IMG/VR virus record: IMGVR_UViG_3300048592_000335
Coordinates: 1-49,877 of that record
Source of the DNA: a virus
Length of the DNA: 49,877 nt
Reading direction: 5' to 3' (one strand)
Shown here: positions 8,652 through 16,664 of the stretch, piece by piece
Position numbering within the stretch: the stretch's first letter is position 1
Layout of the letters: each line of letters begins with the position of its first letter
Notes under the pieces: model-generated
What the model was told of the DNA's origin: nothing
Databases searched by the model: none
What the model saw: the letters and a program-made list of their open reading frames with translations, nothing else
Program-made: the position numbers and the translations under genes

Positions 8652-8883
8652 TTACTGGATTATCATCATTGCAGCGGTGGTTGTTGCTGTGCAAATCGCG
8701 GCGGCCATCGGCGGTTGGTTTCGACGGGTATTGCGCATCAAATCGCCATCTACAGAGTTGCTTCCCGCCTGGCATTATGGCATGGATGGATACGTAGCTG
8801 GCGAGGATATAAGGGTTGATACTATTCTTTATATTGGTCCCGATGGCAAGCTGTACACGAAACCAAAACAAGGGGAACCCTAG
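8644..8883 (+). CDS. Small membrane protein
   Basis: A 79-aa protein starting at ATG 8644, overlapping the zinc-ribbon stop by 8 bases (an in-frame TTG at 8641 is possible). Residues 5-23 (WIIIIAAVVVAVQIAAAIGG) form one hydrophobic span, followed by a positively charged turn (WFRRVLRIK), suggesting the C-terminus is cytoplasmic. The soluble part is a short beta-rich domain. It is the last gene before the tRNA-like element and terminator. Confidence 0.6.
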   Translation: MADYWIIIIAAVVVAVQIAAAIGGWFRRVLRIKSPSTELLPAWHYGMDGYVAGEDIRVDTILYIGPDGKLYTKPKQGEP

Positions 8884-8906
8884 CCGGGTCTGGGGATAAT
8901 GCGAGA

Positions 8907-8975
8907 AGGGGAGGGAACGCCCCGAGCCGCTTTCCTTATATCACAGTACCGGGTGCAATTCCCGGCTCCCCTCCA
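8907..8975 (+). ncRNA. tRNA-like structure with encoded CCA end
   Basis: A perfect 7-bp acceptor-like stem (AGGGGAG at 8907-8913 with CTCCCCT at 8966-8972), a perfect 5-bp T-arm-like stem (CCGGG/CCCGG, 8949-8965) with a 7-base loop TGCAATT, and a 3' CCA (8973-8975) are in exactly the tRNA arrangement. The 35 bases in between are about six short of normal and I find neither a 5-bp anticodon stem nor a clear D arm. It is therefore not a standard tRNA: it may be a decayed tRNA gene or a tRNA mimic. Confidence 0.45.
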
Positions 8976-9005
8976 TAGTGACATGACGGCGTGAACCGTA
9001 GAACC

Positions 9006-9053
9006 ACGGCGGCATGATTGAGCATTTCTGCTCAATCATGCCGCCGTTTTTTT
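9006..9053 (+). terminator. Rho-independent terminator
   Basis: A 19-bp perfect stem (9006-9024 with 9029-9047), a 4-base loop and a run of seven T. It closes the terminase-portal-MuF transcript and lowers read-through into the scaffold and capsid genes. The long GC-rich stem makes this one of the strongest terminators in the window. Confidence 0.9.
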
Positions 9054-9066
9054 CCTGGGGAATTTT

Positions 9067-9156
9067 ATGGACGAGTACGGCCGCAAAACCAAACAAGGCA
9101 GCAGTAAGAATCCATACCCCTTTGACAAGAAGAAAACCACGTCCACAGGACGGTAA
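9067..9156 (+). CDS. Possible 29-aa basic peptide
   Basis: An ATG frame just after the terminator, preceded by TGGGGA, encoding MDEYGRKTKQGSSKNPYPFD and then KKKTTSTGR. It is Lys-rich and unstructured. Only the placement and a plausible ribosome-binding site support it. Confidence 0.3.
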   Translation: MDEYGRKTKQGSSKNPYPFDKKKTTSTGR

Positions 9157-9185
9157 CAGCCGACAGGCTATAAATGGAGAATGCA

Positions 9186-9677
9186 ATGGTAGACGAAACC
9201 ACGACCGCTACAACGGAAGACGCCACCGGGACAACGGCGGAAAAAACATTTACCCAAGCGGAGCTGGATCGAATCGTCAAAGAACGATTGCAGCGTGAGC
9301 ATGCCAAGGCAGAGCAGATGGCCCAGAAGGCCAGAGCGGAAGCCGAGGCGCAAGCGCTGAGCGAACAGGGCAAGTACAAAGAGCTTTTCGAGAAACAACA
9401 GGCAGATTTGCAAGCGGCAGCGGAGCGAATCAAGGCGATGGAACTAAACACCCTTCGCCGTGATATAGCTACCAAAGTTGGATTGCCGGCGGCTTTTGTC
9501 GATCGCCTTCGTGGCGAAACGGAAGCGGACATCGAAGCCGATGCCAAAGGCCTGTTGGAAGCCTTGCCCAGAGTCGCACCAAATATCAACAGTCAAAGTG
9601 GTGGCAAAGCACAACCGCTAACCGCTGCGGACATCGCAGCGAAGAAGCGGAGCAGCGGCCACTACGTTCCCATGTGA
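9186..9677 (+). CDS. Capsid scaffolding protein
   Basis: A 163-aa protein from the ATG at 9186, which has GGAGA 6 bases upstream; the ATG at 9174 has a poorer site. The protein is almost entirely charged coiled coil (FTQAELDRIVKERLQREHAK through AERIKAMELNTLRRDIA) with a short C-terminal basic tail, the pattern of the DUF4355-type phage scaffold family. Scaffolds co-assemble with the capsid protein and are expelled before packaging. It is immediately upstream of decoration and capsid genes, as expected. Confidence 0.82.
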   Translation: MVDETTTATTEDATGTTAEKTFTQAELDRIVKERLQREHAKAEQMAQKARAEAEAQALSEQGKYKELFEKQQADLQAAAERIKAMELNTLRRDIATKVGLPAAFVDRLRGETEADIEADAKGLLEALPRVAPNINSQSGGKAQPLTAADIAAKKRSSGHYVPM

Positions 9678-9685
9678 GGTAAAAC

Positions 9686-10084
9686 ATGGCTCTTATCACT
9701 CGCAGCGCTGATGCCAGTATGGACGTGAGTACTGGTATGTACGCTCCCCAAATTTCCGGCCTCTATGCCGGTGAAGACTTGGACCCCGCCGCGCCCTGCT
9801 ACATCAAGAGCGCAGACGGCAAGGTCTACATGAGCAACGGCACATCCGCCAACGAAGCGGCCGAGGTTGTTGGCTTTACGCCCCGTTCGGTCAAGAGCGG
9901 CCAGCCGGTCACCCTGTTTGGCGACGGCGCACGCTTTTTCTACGGCTCTGGCCTGACCCCTGGTGACAAATATTACATCGGCGCCACGAAGGGCCGCTTG
10001 GATGCGTCCACCACCACGGGTGACAGCGTGGGCGTTGCGCAAGCCATTACGTCTACTGATATCCGGGTTATCCGGGACGCCTAA
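9686..10084 (+). CDS. Capsid decoration protein (DUF2190-like)
   Basis: A 132-aa beta-rich protein between scaffold and major capsid genes. The layout (LYAGEDLDPAAPCYIKSADG, then VVGFTPRSVKSGQPVTLFGDG, then GLTPGDKYYIG and GVAQAITSTDIRVIR) matches phage capsid cement proteins of the DUF2190/lambda gpD-like type, which bind the capsid exterior and stabilise it after expansion. Preceded by GAGGTAAAAC. Confidence 0.75.
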   Translation: MALITRSADASMDVSTGMYAPQISGLYAGEDLDPAAPCYIKSADGKVYMSNGTSANEAAEVVGFTPRSVKSGQPVTLFGDGARFFYGSGLTPGDKYYIGATKGRLDASTTTGDSVGVAQAITSTDIRVIRDA

Positions 10085-10098
10085 GGAGAACATAACCC

Positions 10099-11154
10099 AT
10101 GTCAACCGGAACACACGATATCTCAACTCTGTTGGCCGCCCGCGATCAATCGGTGGCGGCTTTTGGCCTGAACAACATCGTTCCTATCCTTGAGTCCGAA
10201 CTGGCCGCGCATAACGCTATTGCTATGGATATGGTCAGCACCTTTGCCGAGCCGACCACCGATCGCCAACGGAAGTATGGCACCAGCGCCGCCAGCGAAA
10301 TGATCGAAGCCGACGAGTACAGCCGTGCCCCTACCCAGCGCAGTAAGCCGGGGTCCACGGTCGGTTTCCCGCTCAAGATGTACCAATTCGCTTTGGGCTG
10401 GACGCGCAAGTGGTTCGATACCAAGACGCCTGCTGACCTGGCGATTGCGGTTCAGTCCGCCGAGCGTGCCCACCTGCGGCGTTTGCAGAATGAAATCAAA
10501 AAGGGGCTGATGCTTTCCGGCAACTATACCTTTACTGATTTCCTGGTGGACAACGTGGATTTGGCCGTCAAGCGGTTGGTCAACGCTGATTCGGCGGCAA
10601 TCCCCGAGGGGCCGAACAACGAAGTCTTTGACGGTTCCACCCATACCCACTACCTGGCGCGGGCGGGCGGTGCGTTGGCGGCGTCTGACCTAAAGAGCGC
10701 CATCAATACCGTGGTAGAACATGGCCACGGGGCTATGGTCAAAGCGGCTATTAGCAAGACCGACGAAACCACTGTTCGTGCGCTGAGTGGTTTCACGGCC
10801 TTCCCCGATCCCCGCATTGTGTACCGTAACACCGATACGCCTGGCCAGACGTTGGACATTTCCCGTCTTGACAACCGGGCCATCGGTATCTTTGAAGGCG
10901 CTGAAGTGTGGGTCAAACCCTGGGCGATTGCCAACTATATCTTGGTGTGGGACGACGGTAGCCCCAAACCGCTGGCAATGCGTCAACGTGACAATACCGC
11001 CATGCAAGGCCTTCGCATTGCTGGCGAGAACGACGCGTTCCCCCTCCACGCGCAGTACATGGAAGCGGAATTCGGTTTTGGCGCCTGGAACCGCACCAAC
11101 GGCGCTGTGTTGTATTTCGGCAACACCACCTACGCAGATCCGACGATTAGCTAA
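10099..11154 (+). CDS. Major capsid protein
   Basis: A 351-aa protein following scaffold and decoration genes with an AAGGAG site. It has an N-terminal helical segment, a central beta region with an extended loop (RSKPGSTVGFPLKMYQFALG, then WTRKWFDTKT), a long spine-like helix (AERAHLRRLQNEIKKGLML) and a C-terminal domain ending AEFGFGAWNRTNGAVLYFG. This is consistent with the HK97-type fold, with no separate protease gene and no obvious N-terminal delta domain to cleave. Hundreds of copies form the icosahedral shell. Identity rests on position, size and fold pattern. Confidence 0.85.
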   Translation: MSTGTHDISTLLAARDQSVAAFGLNNIVPILESELAAHNAIAMDMVSTFAEPTTDRQRKYGTSAASEMIEADEYSRAPTQRSKPGSTVGFPLKMYQFALGWTRKWFDTKTPADLAIAVQSAERAHLRRLQNEIKKGLMLSGNYTFTDFLVDNVDLAVKRLVNADSAAIPEGPNNEVFDGSTHTHYLARAGGALAASDLKSAINTVVEHGHGAMVKAAISKTDETTVRALSGFTAFPDPRIVYRNTDTPGQTLDISRLDNRAIGIFEGAEVWVKPWAIANYILVWDDGSPKPLAMRQRDNTAMQGLRIAGENDAFPLHAQYMEAEFGFGAWNRTNGAVLYFGNTTYADPTIS

Positions 11155-11158
11155 GACG

Positions 11159-11183
11159 GTGGCCAGGGGATTCCCCTGGCCAC
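11159..11183 (+). terminator. Hairpin after capsid gene
   Basis: A perfect 11-bp stem (GTGGCCAGGGG with its complement) and a 3-base loop starting 4 bases after the capsid stop. There is no T-run behind it, so it probably protects the capsid mRNA end or attenuates transcription rather than terminating it fully. Confidence 0.55.
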
Positions 11184-11200
11184 TTCTGAAAGGAAACACC

Positions 11201-11389
11201 ATGCTTGACAAGACAGTTCCAGGCGGGATTTACAAAGACGCTACAGGCGATGGTTACCATGACGCCAACGGGGACCCGGTGGAATTCGTGGAAACCACGC
11301 CGGTGGAACCTGAGGAAAAGCCTGAGGGAAAGCCTGAGGAAACACCCGAAGTGCAACCCGAGCCGGCCGCAACGCCTAAGAAGAAATAA
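11201..11389 (+). CDS. Small Pro/Glu-repeat protein
   Basis: A 62-aa protein with AAAGGA 8 bases before the ATG. Residues 1-25 contain a short GGIYKDATGDGYHDANGDPV segment (Asp/Gly-rich, similar to a calcium-binding loop), and the C-terminal half is a low-complexity EEKPEGKPEETPEVQPEP stretch ending in KKK. The function is unknown; it lies between the capsid and connector genes. Confidence 0.6.
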   Translation: MLDKTVPGGIYKDATGDGYHDANGDPVEFVETTPVEPEEKPEGKPEETPEVQPEPAATPKKK

Positions 11390-11394
11390 GAACC

Positions 11395-11844
11395 ATGTAC
11401 GGAAGTCTTGAAGGCGTCCTGGCCTTAGCGCCGGCGCTTGGGGCAATCGGAGACGAAACCACGCCAACCAACAGCGAGGTTGACACCTGGCTGAATGAGG
11501 GGTCAGCGCTGATTGACGCTGCACTCTCTGGGGCGGGCTACGTAGTCCCGGTGGCGCGCACAGCGGCGGCATACCCTATCTTTCGTGGGTTGGGCGTGCT
11601 CTACGCTACAGCGTACGCACTGCGCGCGCGTGGCCTGGATGTGGTCCAGGGCAACCAGGAAAGCCGCTCTGAACTGTACCTGAAAGACTTTCGGCAACGA
11701 CTCGATATGTTGGTGGCCGGTGACCTGACAAGCCAGGGAGTCCCCCTGCGCACGTCACCGCAAACCGTACGGCGTGGGGTCCGCTCATTCCAACTACGGC
11801 GGGCCGATGGCTACAGCCGGGACACGTTGGGGATTACTGAATGA
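11395..11844 (+). CDS. Head-tail connector protein (gp6-like)
   Basis: A 149-aa mostly helical protein in the place of the adaptor that binds beneath the portal. The pattern TNSEVDTWLNEGSALIDAALS followed by a long helix (FRGLGVLYATAYALRARGLD) and a C-terminal basic tail fits HK97 gp6/SPP1 gp15-like adaptors. It overlaps the next gene by ATGA. Confidence 0.65.
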   Translation: MYGSLEGVLALAPALGAIGDETTPTNSEVDTWLNEGSALIDAALSGAGYVVPVARTAAAYPIFRGLGVLYATAYALRARGLDVVQGNQESRSELYLKDFRQRLDMLVAGDLTSQGVPLRTSPQTVRRGVRSFQLRRADGYSRDTLGITE

Positions 11845-12323
11845 GCACCCCAACGCAAATCAAGGATGCCTTAGCGGATATCCTGTCAACGCTGAACGGC
11901 GTAGACCAGGCTTTGGTTGATAACTACCTGCCGCCTGTCGAGACTCGCACCGCGGCCGCCGTGGTTCCACCGTTTGGCCAACGTACCCGCGTTGACGTGC
12001 TGACCACGGCAGGATCACGCTTTGCACCGGAATCACAGACGATCATGGTATCCCACCAGTTCCGCTGTGAGCTGTGGGTTAAGTTGGATACGGGCCGCCC
12101 GGCGCTAACCCTGGCCCGTGCCAGCAACCTACCCATAGAGGCTATCAGGGCAATCCTGGCCAACCCAACGTTAAACGGAACGGTGGATCGGGTGGGCAAC
12201 TATGGCATTGCGGATAACCGCACCACCATCGAAACCGAAACCATTGACCGCCCCGTACAGGTTGCGGGCGTCCCCTACATCGTGATCGTGGTAACAATCC
12301 CGGTCATTTGTTACGAAGGATAA
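11841..12323 (+). CDS. Probable tail terminator/completion protein
   Basis: A 160-aa protein with an N-terminal helix (TQIKDALADILSTLNG) and a mixed beta sheet ending IETETIDRPVQVAGVPYIVIVVTIPVIC, the usual layout of the lambda gpU-like tail terminator family that caps the tail tube and joins it to the head. It is coupled to the connector gene by ATGA. The fold-level assignment is inferred from order and pattern. Confidence 0.6.
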   Translation: MSTPTQIKDALADILSTLNGVDQALVDNYLPPVETRTAAAVVPPFGQRTRVDVLTTAGSRFAPESQTIMVSHQFRCELWVKLDTGRPALTLARASNLPIEAIRAILANPTLNGTVDRVGNYGIADNRTTIETETIDRPVQVAGVPYIVIVVTIPVICYEG

Positions 12324-12328
12324 CAGCT

Positions 12329-12565
12329 ATGGCAAAACAAACTTTGCCGGAAGGTCACCAGGAATACATTGCTTTGGTGACGATTAGCACCAACGAGGGC
12401 AACGAACGGTGGTTGCCGGGTTCCCGCATTGTGCTGGATGACTTCCGCGCCAGTATCCATTTGGCAGCGGGTAACATTGCGCCGCTCGAAGCCACGGTAC
12501 CGCCTGTGGTTGACGTAGGCCCGGCGCTCGTGGTCCATGCGCCCGAAACGGAGGTTAGTACCTAA
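12329..12565 (+). CDS. Small structural-cluster protein (78 aa)
   Basis: Begins at ATG 12329, 5 bases after the previous stop, with GAAGGATAA upstream; it ends in a TAATG overlap with the next gene. No Cys and no membrane span; short beta strands (EYIALVTISTNEGNERWLPG). Unrecognised; possibly a small tail or head-tail accessory. Confidence 0.6.
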   Translation: MAKQTLPEGHQEYIALVTISTNEGNERWLPGSRIVLDDFRASIHLAAGNIAPLEATVPPVVDVGPALVVHAPETEVST

Positions 12566-12894
12566 TGGCAATCCTTACCACGGTACAGCCCGCTTACGCA
12601 GGCACAGCAGCGGCCCCGGCAACACCGCAGGCCGGTGGGGACAAGTTCTTGAATGATGGCAGCACCATCTTCCTCATTGAGAACGGGAGCGCTTCCAGTC
12701 GCACGGTAACCGTTGCCGTTCCGGGCACGGCAGAGGGCTTGGCGATTACCGCGCCGGTGGTCACTATTCCCGCCGGGGAGCGCCGGATCTGTGGCCCGTA
12801 TCCGCCACGCTTTTTCAATGACGTTGACGGCTATGTCAATCTTTCCTATTCAGCGGTGGCCAACATGAGCATCACCGTATACAAGGCGAAATAA
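12565..12894 (+). CDS. Hypothetical beta-rich virion protein
   Basis: A 109-aa protein with an Ala/Pro-rich start and a beta-sandwich-like core: NGSASSRTVTVAVPGTAEG, VTIPAGERRICGPYPPRFF and NLSYSAVANMSITVYKA. This pattern is common in small phage proteins placed just before the tail tube gene, perhaps decoration or tail tube-associated. No catalytic motifs. Confidence 0.6.
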   Translation: MAILTTVQPAYAGTAAAPATPQAGGDKFLNDGSTIFLIENGSASSRTVTVAVPGTAEGLAITAPVVTIPAGERRICGPYPPRFFNDVDGYVNLSYSAVANMSITVYKAK

Positions 12895-12897
12895 ACT

Positions 12898-13374
12898 ATG
12901 GCACAAACCACGGGTTCTATTAGTCAGGGCATCTGGACAGCCGAGGTAAGCACCAACGGTAGTTCCTGGACCAACATCAGCGGACAGGCCGGGACCGTCA
13001 CCCCGAGCGGTGGCGATCAGTTGACTGGCACCCAACACACTGCGGAGGGCAGCGCGCCAGTAGTGGTGGGGTCCAACAAGATCGAAGCGACCCAAGCCGA
13101 GGTACGGATCTTGTACACCGAAACCAACGGCGAGGCGTTCCGCATTGTGAAGGCCGCTTACGATGGCGCCAACAAGGTCATCTATTTCCGCTATGCTCCC
13201 AAGGGCAACACCACGGGCAACAAGCGCTACTTGGCGGCCAACGATGCGGGGTCGGCGTTCCCGTGCCCGATTGTTAACTGTATGCCGCCGACCTTGGACG
13301 CGGGCAGCGGTGATCCGGCGATGGCATCATTTACCATCATTTTCCCCAAGTGGTTGGAAGAGACGATTGCCTAA
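12898..13374 (+). CDS. Major tail tube protein
   Basis: A 158-aa beta-rich protein directly upstream of the frameshifted tail assembly chaperone, the canonical position for the tail tube monomer. It starts with a strand-rich segment (GIWTAEVSTNGSSWTNISG), contains the typical VTPSGGDQLTGTQHTAEG loop, and ends with a strand (PAMASFTIIFPKW). Polymerises around the tape measure. The stop overlaps the next ATG by one base. Confidence 0.75.
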   Translation: MAQTTGSISQGIWTAEVSTNGSSWTNISGQAGTVTPSGGDQLTGTQHTAEGSAPVVVGSNKIEATQAEVRILYTETNGEAFRIVKAAYDGANKVIYFRYAPKGNTTGNKRYLAANDAGSAFPCPIVNCMPPTLDAGSGDPAMASFTIIFPKWLEETIA

Positions 13375-13664
13375 TGGCTAAGCTTAAACGCAACACGGCG
13401 GATGCTAATCTAAGCAATGTAACCGTCAAGATAAAGCAGCCTGAACCGGTCGAAATCGAAGTTGATATTGACCGGCTCAAGTGGGAGCACTCGACAATGC
13501 TAAGCCGGGCGCAATCTGACGATGTGCCAGAGGCCGAACAGACAGAACTAGTGTTCGGCGTACTCGAAGCGGTAACGGGCCAGGACATGCGACAGATGCC
13601 CCTGCGCGTAATCAACGCTGTGTTGGGCGAAATCAGAGCGCATTTTGGCGCTGACCCAAACTAA
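13374..13664 (+). CDS. Tail assembly chaperone, short (G-like) product
   Basis: A 96-aa protein produced by normal termination at TAA 13662. It has an N-terminal strand region followed by helices (LKWEHSTMLSRAQSDD, TELVFGVLEAVTGQDM). In lambda-like tails the short G product and the longer frameshift GT product together hold the tape measure before the tube polymerises. The slippery heptamer lies in the last codons. Confidence 0.85.
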   Translation: MAKLKRNTADANLSNVTVKIKQPEPVEIEVDIDRLKWEHSTMLSRAQSDDVPEAEQTELVFGVLEAVTGQDMRQMPLRVINAVLGEIRAHFGADPN

Positions 13665-13861
13665 CGAACCGCCTATATCTGCATTTGTTTATAGGCGGGC
13701 AAGACAACCCACCACCGCGCGAATATGTAGAGCTGCAACTGTGCAGGGAGTTCCATGTACTTCCTTCGCAGTTGCGCGCCGAACGCATGACCGATATTTA
13801 TGCCATCCTGCGCATGATGGAAATTGAGAACCGAGTAAAGGCCCGTGGCAAACAACGTTAA
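13374..13861 (+). CDS. Tail assembly chaperone, -1 frameshift (GT-like) product
   Basis: A -1 slip at CCCAAAC (13655-13661) bypasses the TAA and continues to TAA 13859-13861, giving about 162 aa: 96 from the first frame and 66 from the second. The second part reads ...IGGQDNPPPREYVELQLCRE... AERMTDIYAILRMMEIENRV..., a coherent charged helical domain with no start codon of its own at its beginning, as expected for the T domain that binds the tape measure. It overlaps the tape measure start by 17 bases. Position between tail tube and tape measure is diagnostic. Confidence 0.85.
13655..13698 (+). promoter_or_regulatory. Programmed -1 frameshift signal
   Basis: The heptamer C CCA AAC fits the X XXY YYZ slippery rule in the zero frame. 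Seven bases downstream a 9-bp stem (CCGCCTATA 13669-13677 with TATAGGCGG 13690-13698) and a 12-base loop provide the pausing structure; the zero-frame TAA lies in the spacer. Confidence 0.85.
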
Positions 13862-16664
13862 GGTTATTGTCGAAGGACAAAACAATACACAGAAGACCTT
13901 TAACGATGTCCGTGGTGGCATGGACTCGCTACAGGGCGCGGCGGGCAATCTCCGAACCAAAGCGCTCGATCCCCTCAACAAAGCCCTGGGCACGGGCCTA
14001 AAGGTTGCCGGAGGCGCTGCTGTGGCGGCTCTTGGCGCGCTAACCGTGGCCGTGGGCAGCGGCGTTAAGGCCGCCATGAACATGGAACAGCAGATCGCTG
14101 ACATTGCGTCGGTGATGAACCTTGCCGCCGGCGAGACCGCCCCCCTAAAGAACCTAATCCAAGATTTGGGTATGGACCCCAAGCTTAAAGTTTCCGCCAC
14201 AGAAGCCGCTGATGCCATCGAAATGTTGGGGCGTAACGGCGTAGAGCTTAAGGACATTTTGGGCGGGACCGCACGCGCCACGGTGCTCCTGGCCAACGCC
14301 ACCAATGCTGACTTTGGAGACGCTGCCGACATCGCTACCGATGCAATGGCGCTGTTCAACATCGAAGCCGAAAACATGGCTACAGCGGTCAACGGGATTG
14401 CCAGCGTCACAACATCTTCCAAGTTCGGTATCAATGATTACAAGCTGGCCCTAGCCCAGGCCGGCGGTGTGGCAGCGGTTAGCGGTGTTGAGTTTAACGA
14501 TTTTAATGCTACCATTGCGGCCATCTCGCCTTATTTCGCCAGTGGTTCCGATGCGGGTACGTCGTTTAAGACAATGCTGCAACGGTTGATCCCGCAAAGT
14601 GAAGAGGCCGAGGGGATCATGAAAGAACTTGGGCTGATGACCATCAACTATGATGAGGCTGCTCAATCTTTGGCCCGTGGGTTAGGCCGCGAGGTTCAGC
14701 CCAATATCATGGATGTCATGTCGGCGTTTGAAGAGTTAAACCAAAAAACCCAGAATGGCAAAGCAAAGTATGGCGAGTTCATAGCGCAGTTCAAAGAAAA
14801 CCAGTTCTATGACCAGACTACTGGCAAAATGAAGAACATGGAAGATGTAATTGAACTGTTAAACGGCGCTTTCTCTGGGTTGACTGAGGAACAAAAAAAT
14901 CACGCCCTGTCTACCCTCTTTGGCACCGATGCCATGCGCGCCGCCGCTGCAATGGCCGAAATGACCAAGGGCGAGTACATAGAGCTTAAAGGCACAATGG
15001 GCGATGTCTCGGCAGAGACAATGGCCGCAACCCGCATGAACACTTTTTCGGGTGTTCTGGAAATCCTGGGCGGGGTGGTCGATACGCTCAAGATGCAGAT
15101 TGGGGATGCCTTCCTACCGGTCTTGCGGCGGTTAGCTGAACTGTTCACCGAACAGGCCCAGATCCACGGGCCGCGCCTGGTAACAGCATTCCAGAACTTG
15201 GCGGGGCAACTAGAGGTAGCGCTGAACCGGTTCATTCCTTGGGTACAGCAGGCACTTCCAAAGATGATTGAGCAGATCCCCACGATCATTGCCAACCTCG
15301 TCACCTTCGGACGCCAGATGCTTGACGCGGCAACCACGGTTTACAATGCCGTGGCGCCGGTGATTTCCTTTGTGGCTAAGCTAACTGACCTCAAAGGAAT
15401 CCTAACGACCGTGGGCGTTTTGGCGGGGATTTCGGTAGTTGCCCAGGTGGTCACGTTCGTATCCGGCATTGTAAGCGCTGTTTCTGCGGTGCTCAGCTTC
15501 GTGGGTGCGCTGACCGGTACCGGCGCAATCCTGACCACGGTCACAGGCGCAATCGGCGCAATCCTGGGGCCGGTGGGCTTGGTAGCGGCGGCGGTGGCTG
15601 GCCTGTATGTGGCGTGGAAGAATAACTGGTTTGGCATCCAAGACCTAACCAAACAAGTCTTCGACTGGCTGCGCAGTACCTTTGCCAACTTCCCCAACAC
15701 CTTGGCAAGCGCAGGCGAGGCGTTCCGCTCGTGGGCATCGTCGGCAATGGGGAAATTGCGTGAGGGATTCGAGGCGGGCAAGGATGCCGCACGAAACGCC
15801 ATTGACCGGGTACTCGACTACGTAAAAGGTGCTAACTTTGGCAGCTTTTCGCAAACCATGTTTGACGGAGCCAACGCAGTTGTAAGACGACTCGGGGAAG
15901 GCTTTGGGGCATCCCGAGAATTTGCCAAGGCACAAATCAAGCAAGTGATGGCGGACGTGGAAAGCCAGGGAGCGGCCTATGCGGGCGGCGCCTTTGCGGG
16001 GCGAATGTACGATGGCGCCAAGTACGCCATGCAGCGCTTTGGCGAGGGCTTGCGCTCTTCCTCATTTGATGAGGATATGCGGCGCGCCCTGAACGGCATG
16101 ATCAACGCCTTCAATGGCACAATGGATTCATTCAGGAACCATGTGTGGGGCGTGGCTGCTGATGTGGGGGACCGTATTAAAAACGGGTTGGCCGGTGCGA
16201 ACCTGTGGAACGCCATGACCAGTAACCTAAATCACCTGGTCAATGCCTTCAATGGGACAATGGATAGCTTTCGTGCCCACGTCTGGGGTGTGATGGAAGG
16301 CATCGGCCGGCGCATTGCAGACGGCTTGGCGGATGGCATCCGCAACGGGATCAACAACGTGATCAACGCCCTGAACTGGATCACGGACACGATGCCGCAA
16401 TGGGTCCGCAATTCCCTGGGCATCCACAGCCCTAGCCGGGTCTTTGCTGACATCGGGCAGAACATCAATGCAGGGTTGGCGCAAGGGCTTAACGAATCGA
16501 TGGCATTACCTCAAGCGGCCATTGCAAGCACTACGAATAGTCTGGTGAACACGACCACGGTCAACCAGCAGCGAACGTGGAATTTCAACGTGAACCAGGG
16601 CGGCGGCGGCACGGGTAACAATGTGCAGGATGTCAGAATGCTATCGATGCTATACGGGACATAA
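13845..16664 (+). CDS. Tail tape measure protein
   Basis: 939 aa from a GTG start with AAAGG upstream. The N-terminus (VKVIVEGQNNTQKTFNDVRG) is the usual tape measure opening. The region about 80-330 resembles the TP901-1 core (NMEQQIADIASVMNLAAGET... SKFGINDYKLALAQAGGVAA). Around residues 500-590 there are several hydrophobic Gly/Ala/Val-rich spans likely to insert into the host membrane during ejection. Near 750-830 there is an internal tandem repeat (INAFNGTMDSFRNHVWGV / VNAFNGTMDSFRAHVWGV), followed by the conserved WVRNSLGIHSPSRVF motif. The length of the protein sets tail length, roughly 140 nm at 0.15 nm per residue (family rule). Confidence 0.92.
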   Translation: MANNVKVIVEGQNNTQKTFNDVRGGMDSLQGAAGNLRTKALDPLNKALGTGLKVAGGAAVAALGALTVAVGSGVKAAMNMEQQIADIASVMNLAAGETAPLKNLIQDLGMDPKLKVSATEAADAIEMLGRNGVELKDILGGTARATVLLANATNADFGDAADIATDAMALFNIEAENMATAVNGIASVTTSSKFGINDYKLALAQAGGVAAVSGVEFNDFNATIAAISPYFASGSDAGTSFKTMLQRLIPQSEEAEGIMKELGLMTINYDEAAQSLARGLGREVQPNIMDVMSAFEELNQKTQNGKAKYGEFIAQFKENQFYDQTTGKMKNMEDVIELLNGAFSGLTEEQKNHALSTLFGTDAMRAAAAMAEMTKGEYIELKGTMGDVSAETMAATRMNTFSGVLEILGGVVDTLKMQIGDAFLPVLRRLAELFTEQAQIHGPRLVTAFQNLAGQLEVALNRFIPWVQQALPKMIEQIPTIIANLVTFGRQMLDAATTVYNAVAPVISFVAKLTDLKGILTTVGVLAGISVVAQVVTFVSGIVSAVSAVLSFVGALTGTGAILTTVTGAIGAILGPVGLVAAAVAGLYVAWKNNWFGIQDLTKQVFDWLRSTFANFPNTLASAGEAFRSWASSAMGKLREGFEAGKDAARNAIDRVLDYVKGANFGSFSQTMFDGANAVVRRLGEGFGASREFAKAQIKQVMADVESQGAAYAGGAFAGRMYDGAKYAMQRFGEGLRSSSFDEDMRRALNGMINAFNGTMDSFRNHVWGVAADVGDRIKNGLAGANLWNAMTSNLNHLVNAFNGTMDSFRAHVWGVMEGIGRRIADGLADGIRNGINNVINALNWITDTMPQWVRNSLGIHSPSRVFADIGQNINAGLAQGLNESMALPQAAIASTTNSLVNTTTVNQQRTWNFNVNQGGGGTGNNVQDVRMLSMLYGT

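Noticed and set aside
8907-8975. Ordinary tRNA gene
   Set aside because: No anticodon stem-loop or D arm can be formed; only the acceptor and T arms and CCA are present.
11159-11183. Full terminator after the capsid gene
   Set aside because: The stem is strong but no T-run follows, so it is listed only as a hairpin with a possible stabilising role.
13673-14434. Leftward 253-codon frame opposite the tape measure start
   Set aside because: It overlaps the well-supported frameshift product and tape measure, has no promoter or ribosome-binding site, and gives a low-complexity Ala/Ser protein.
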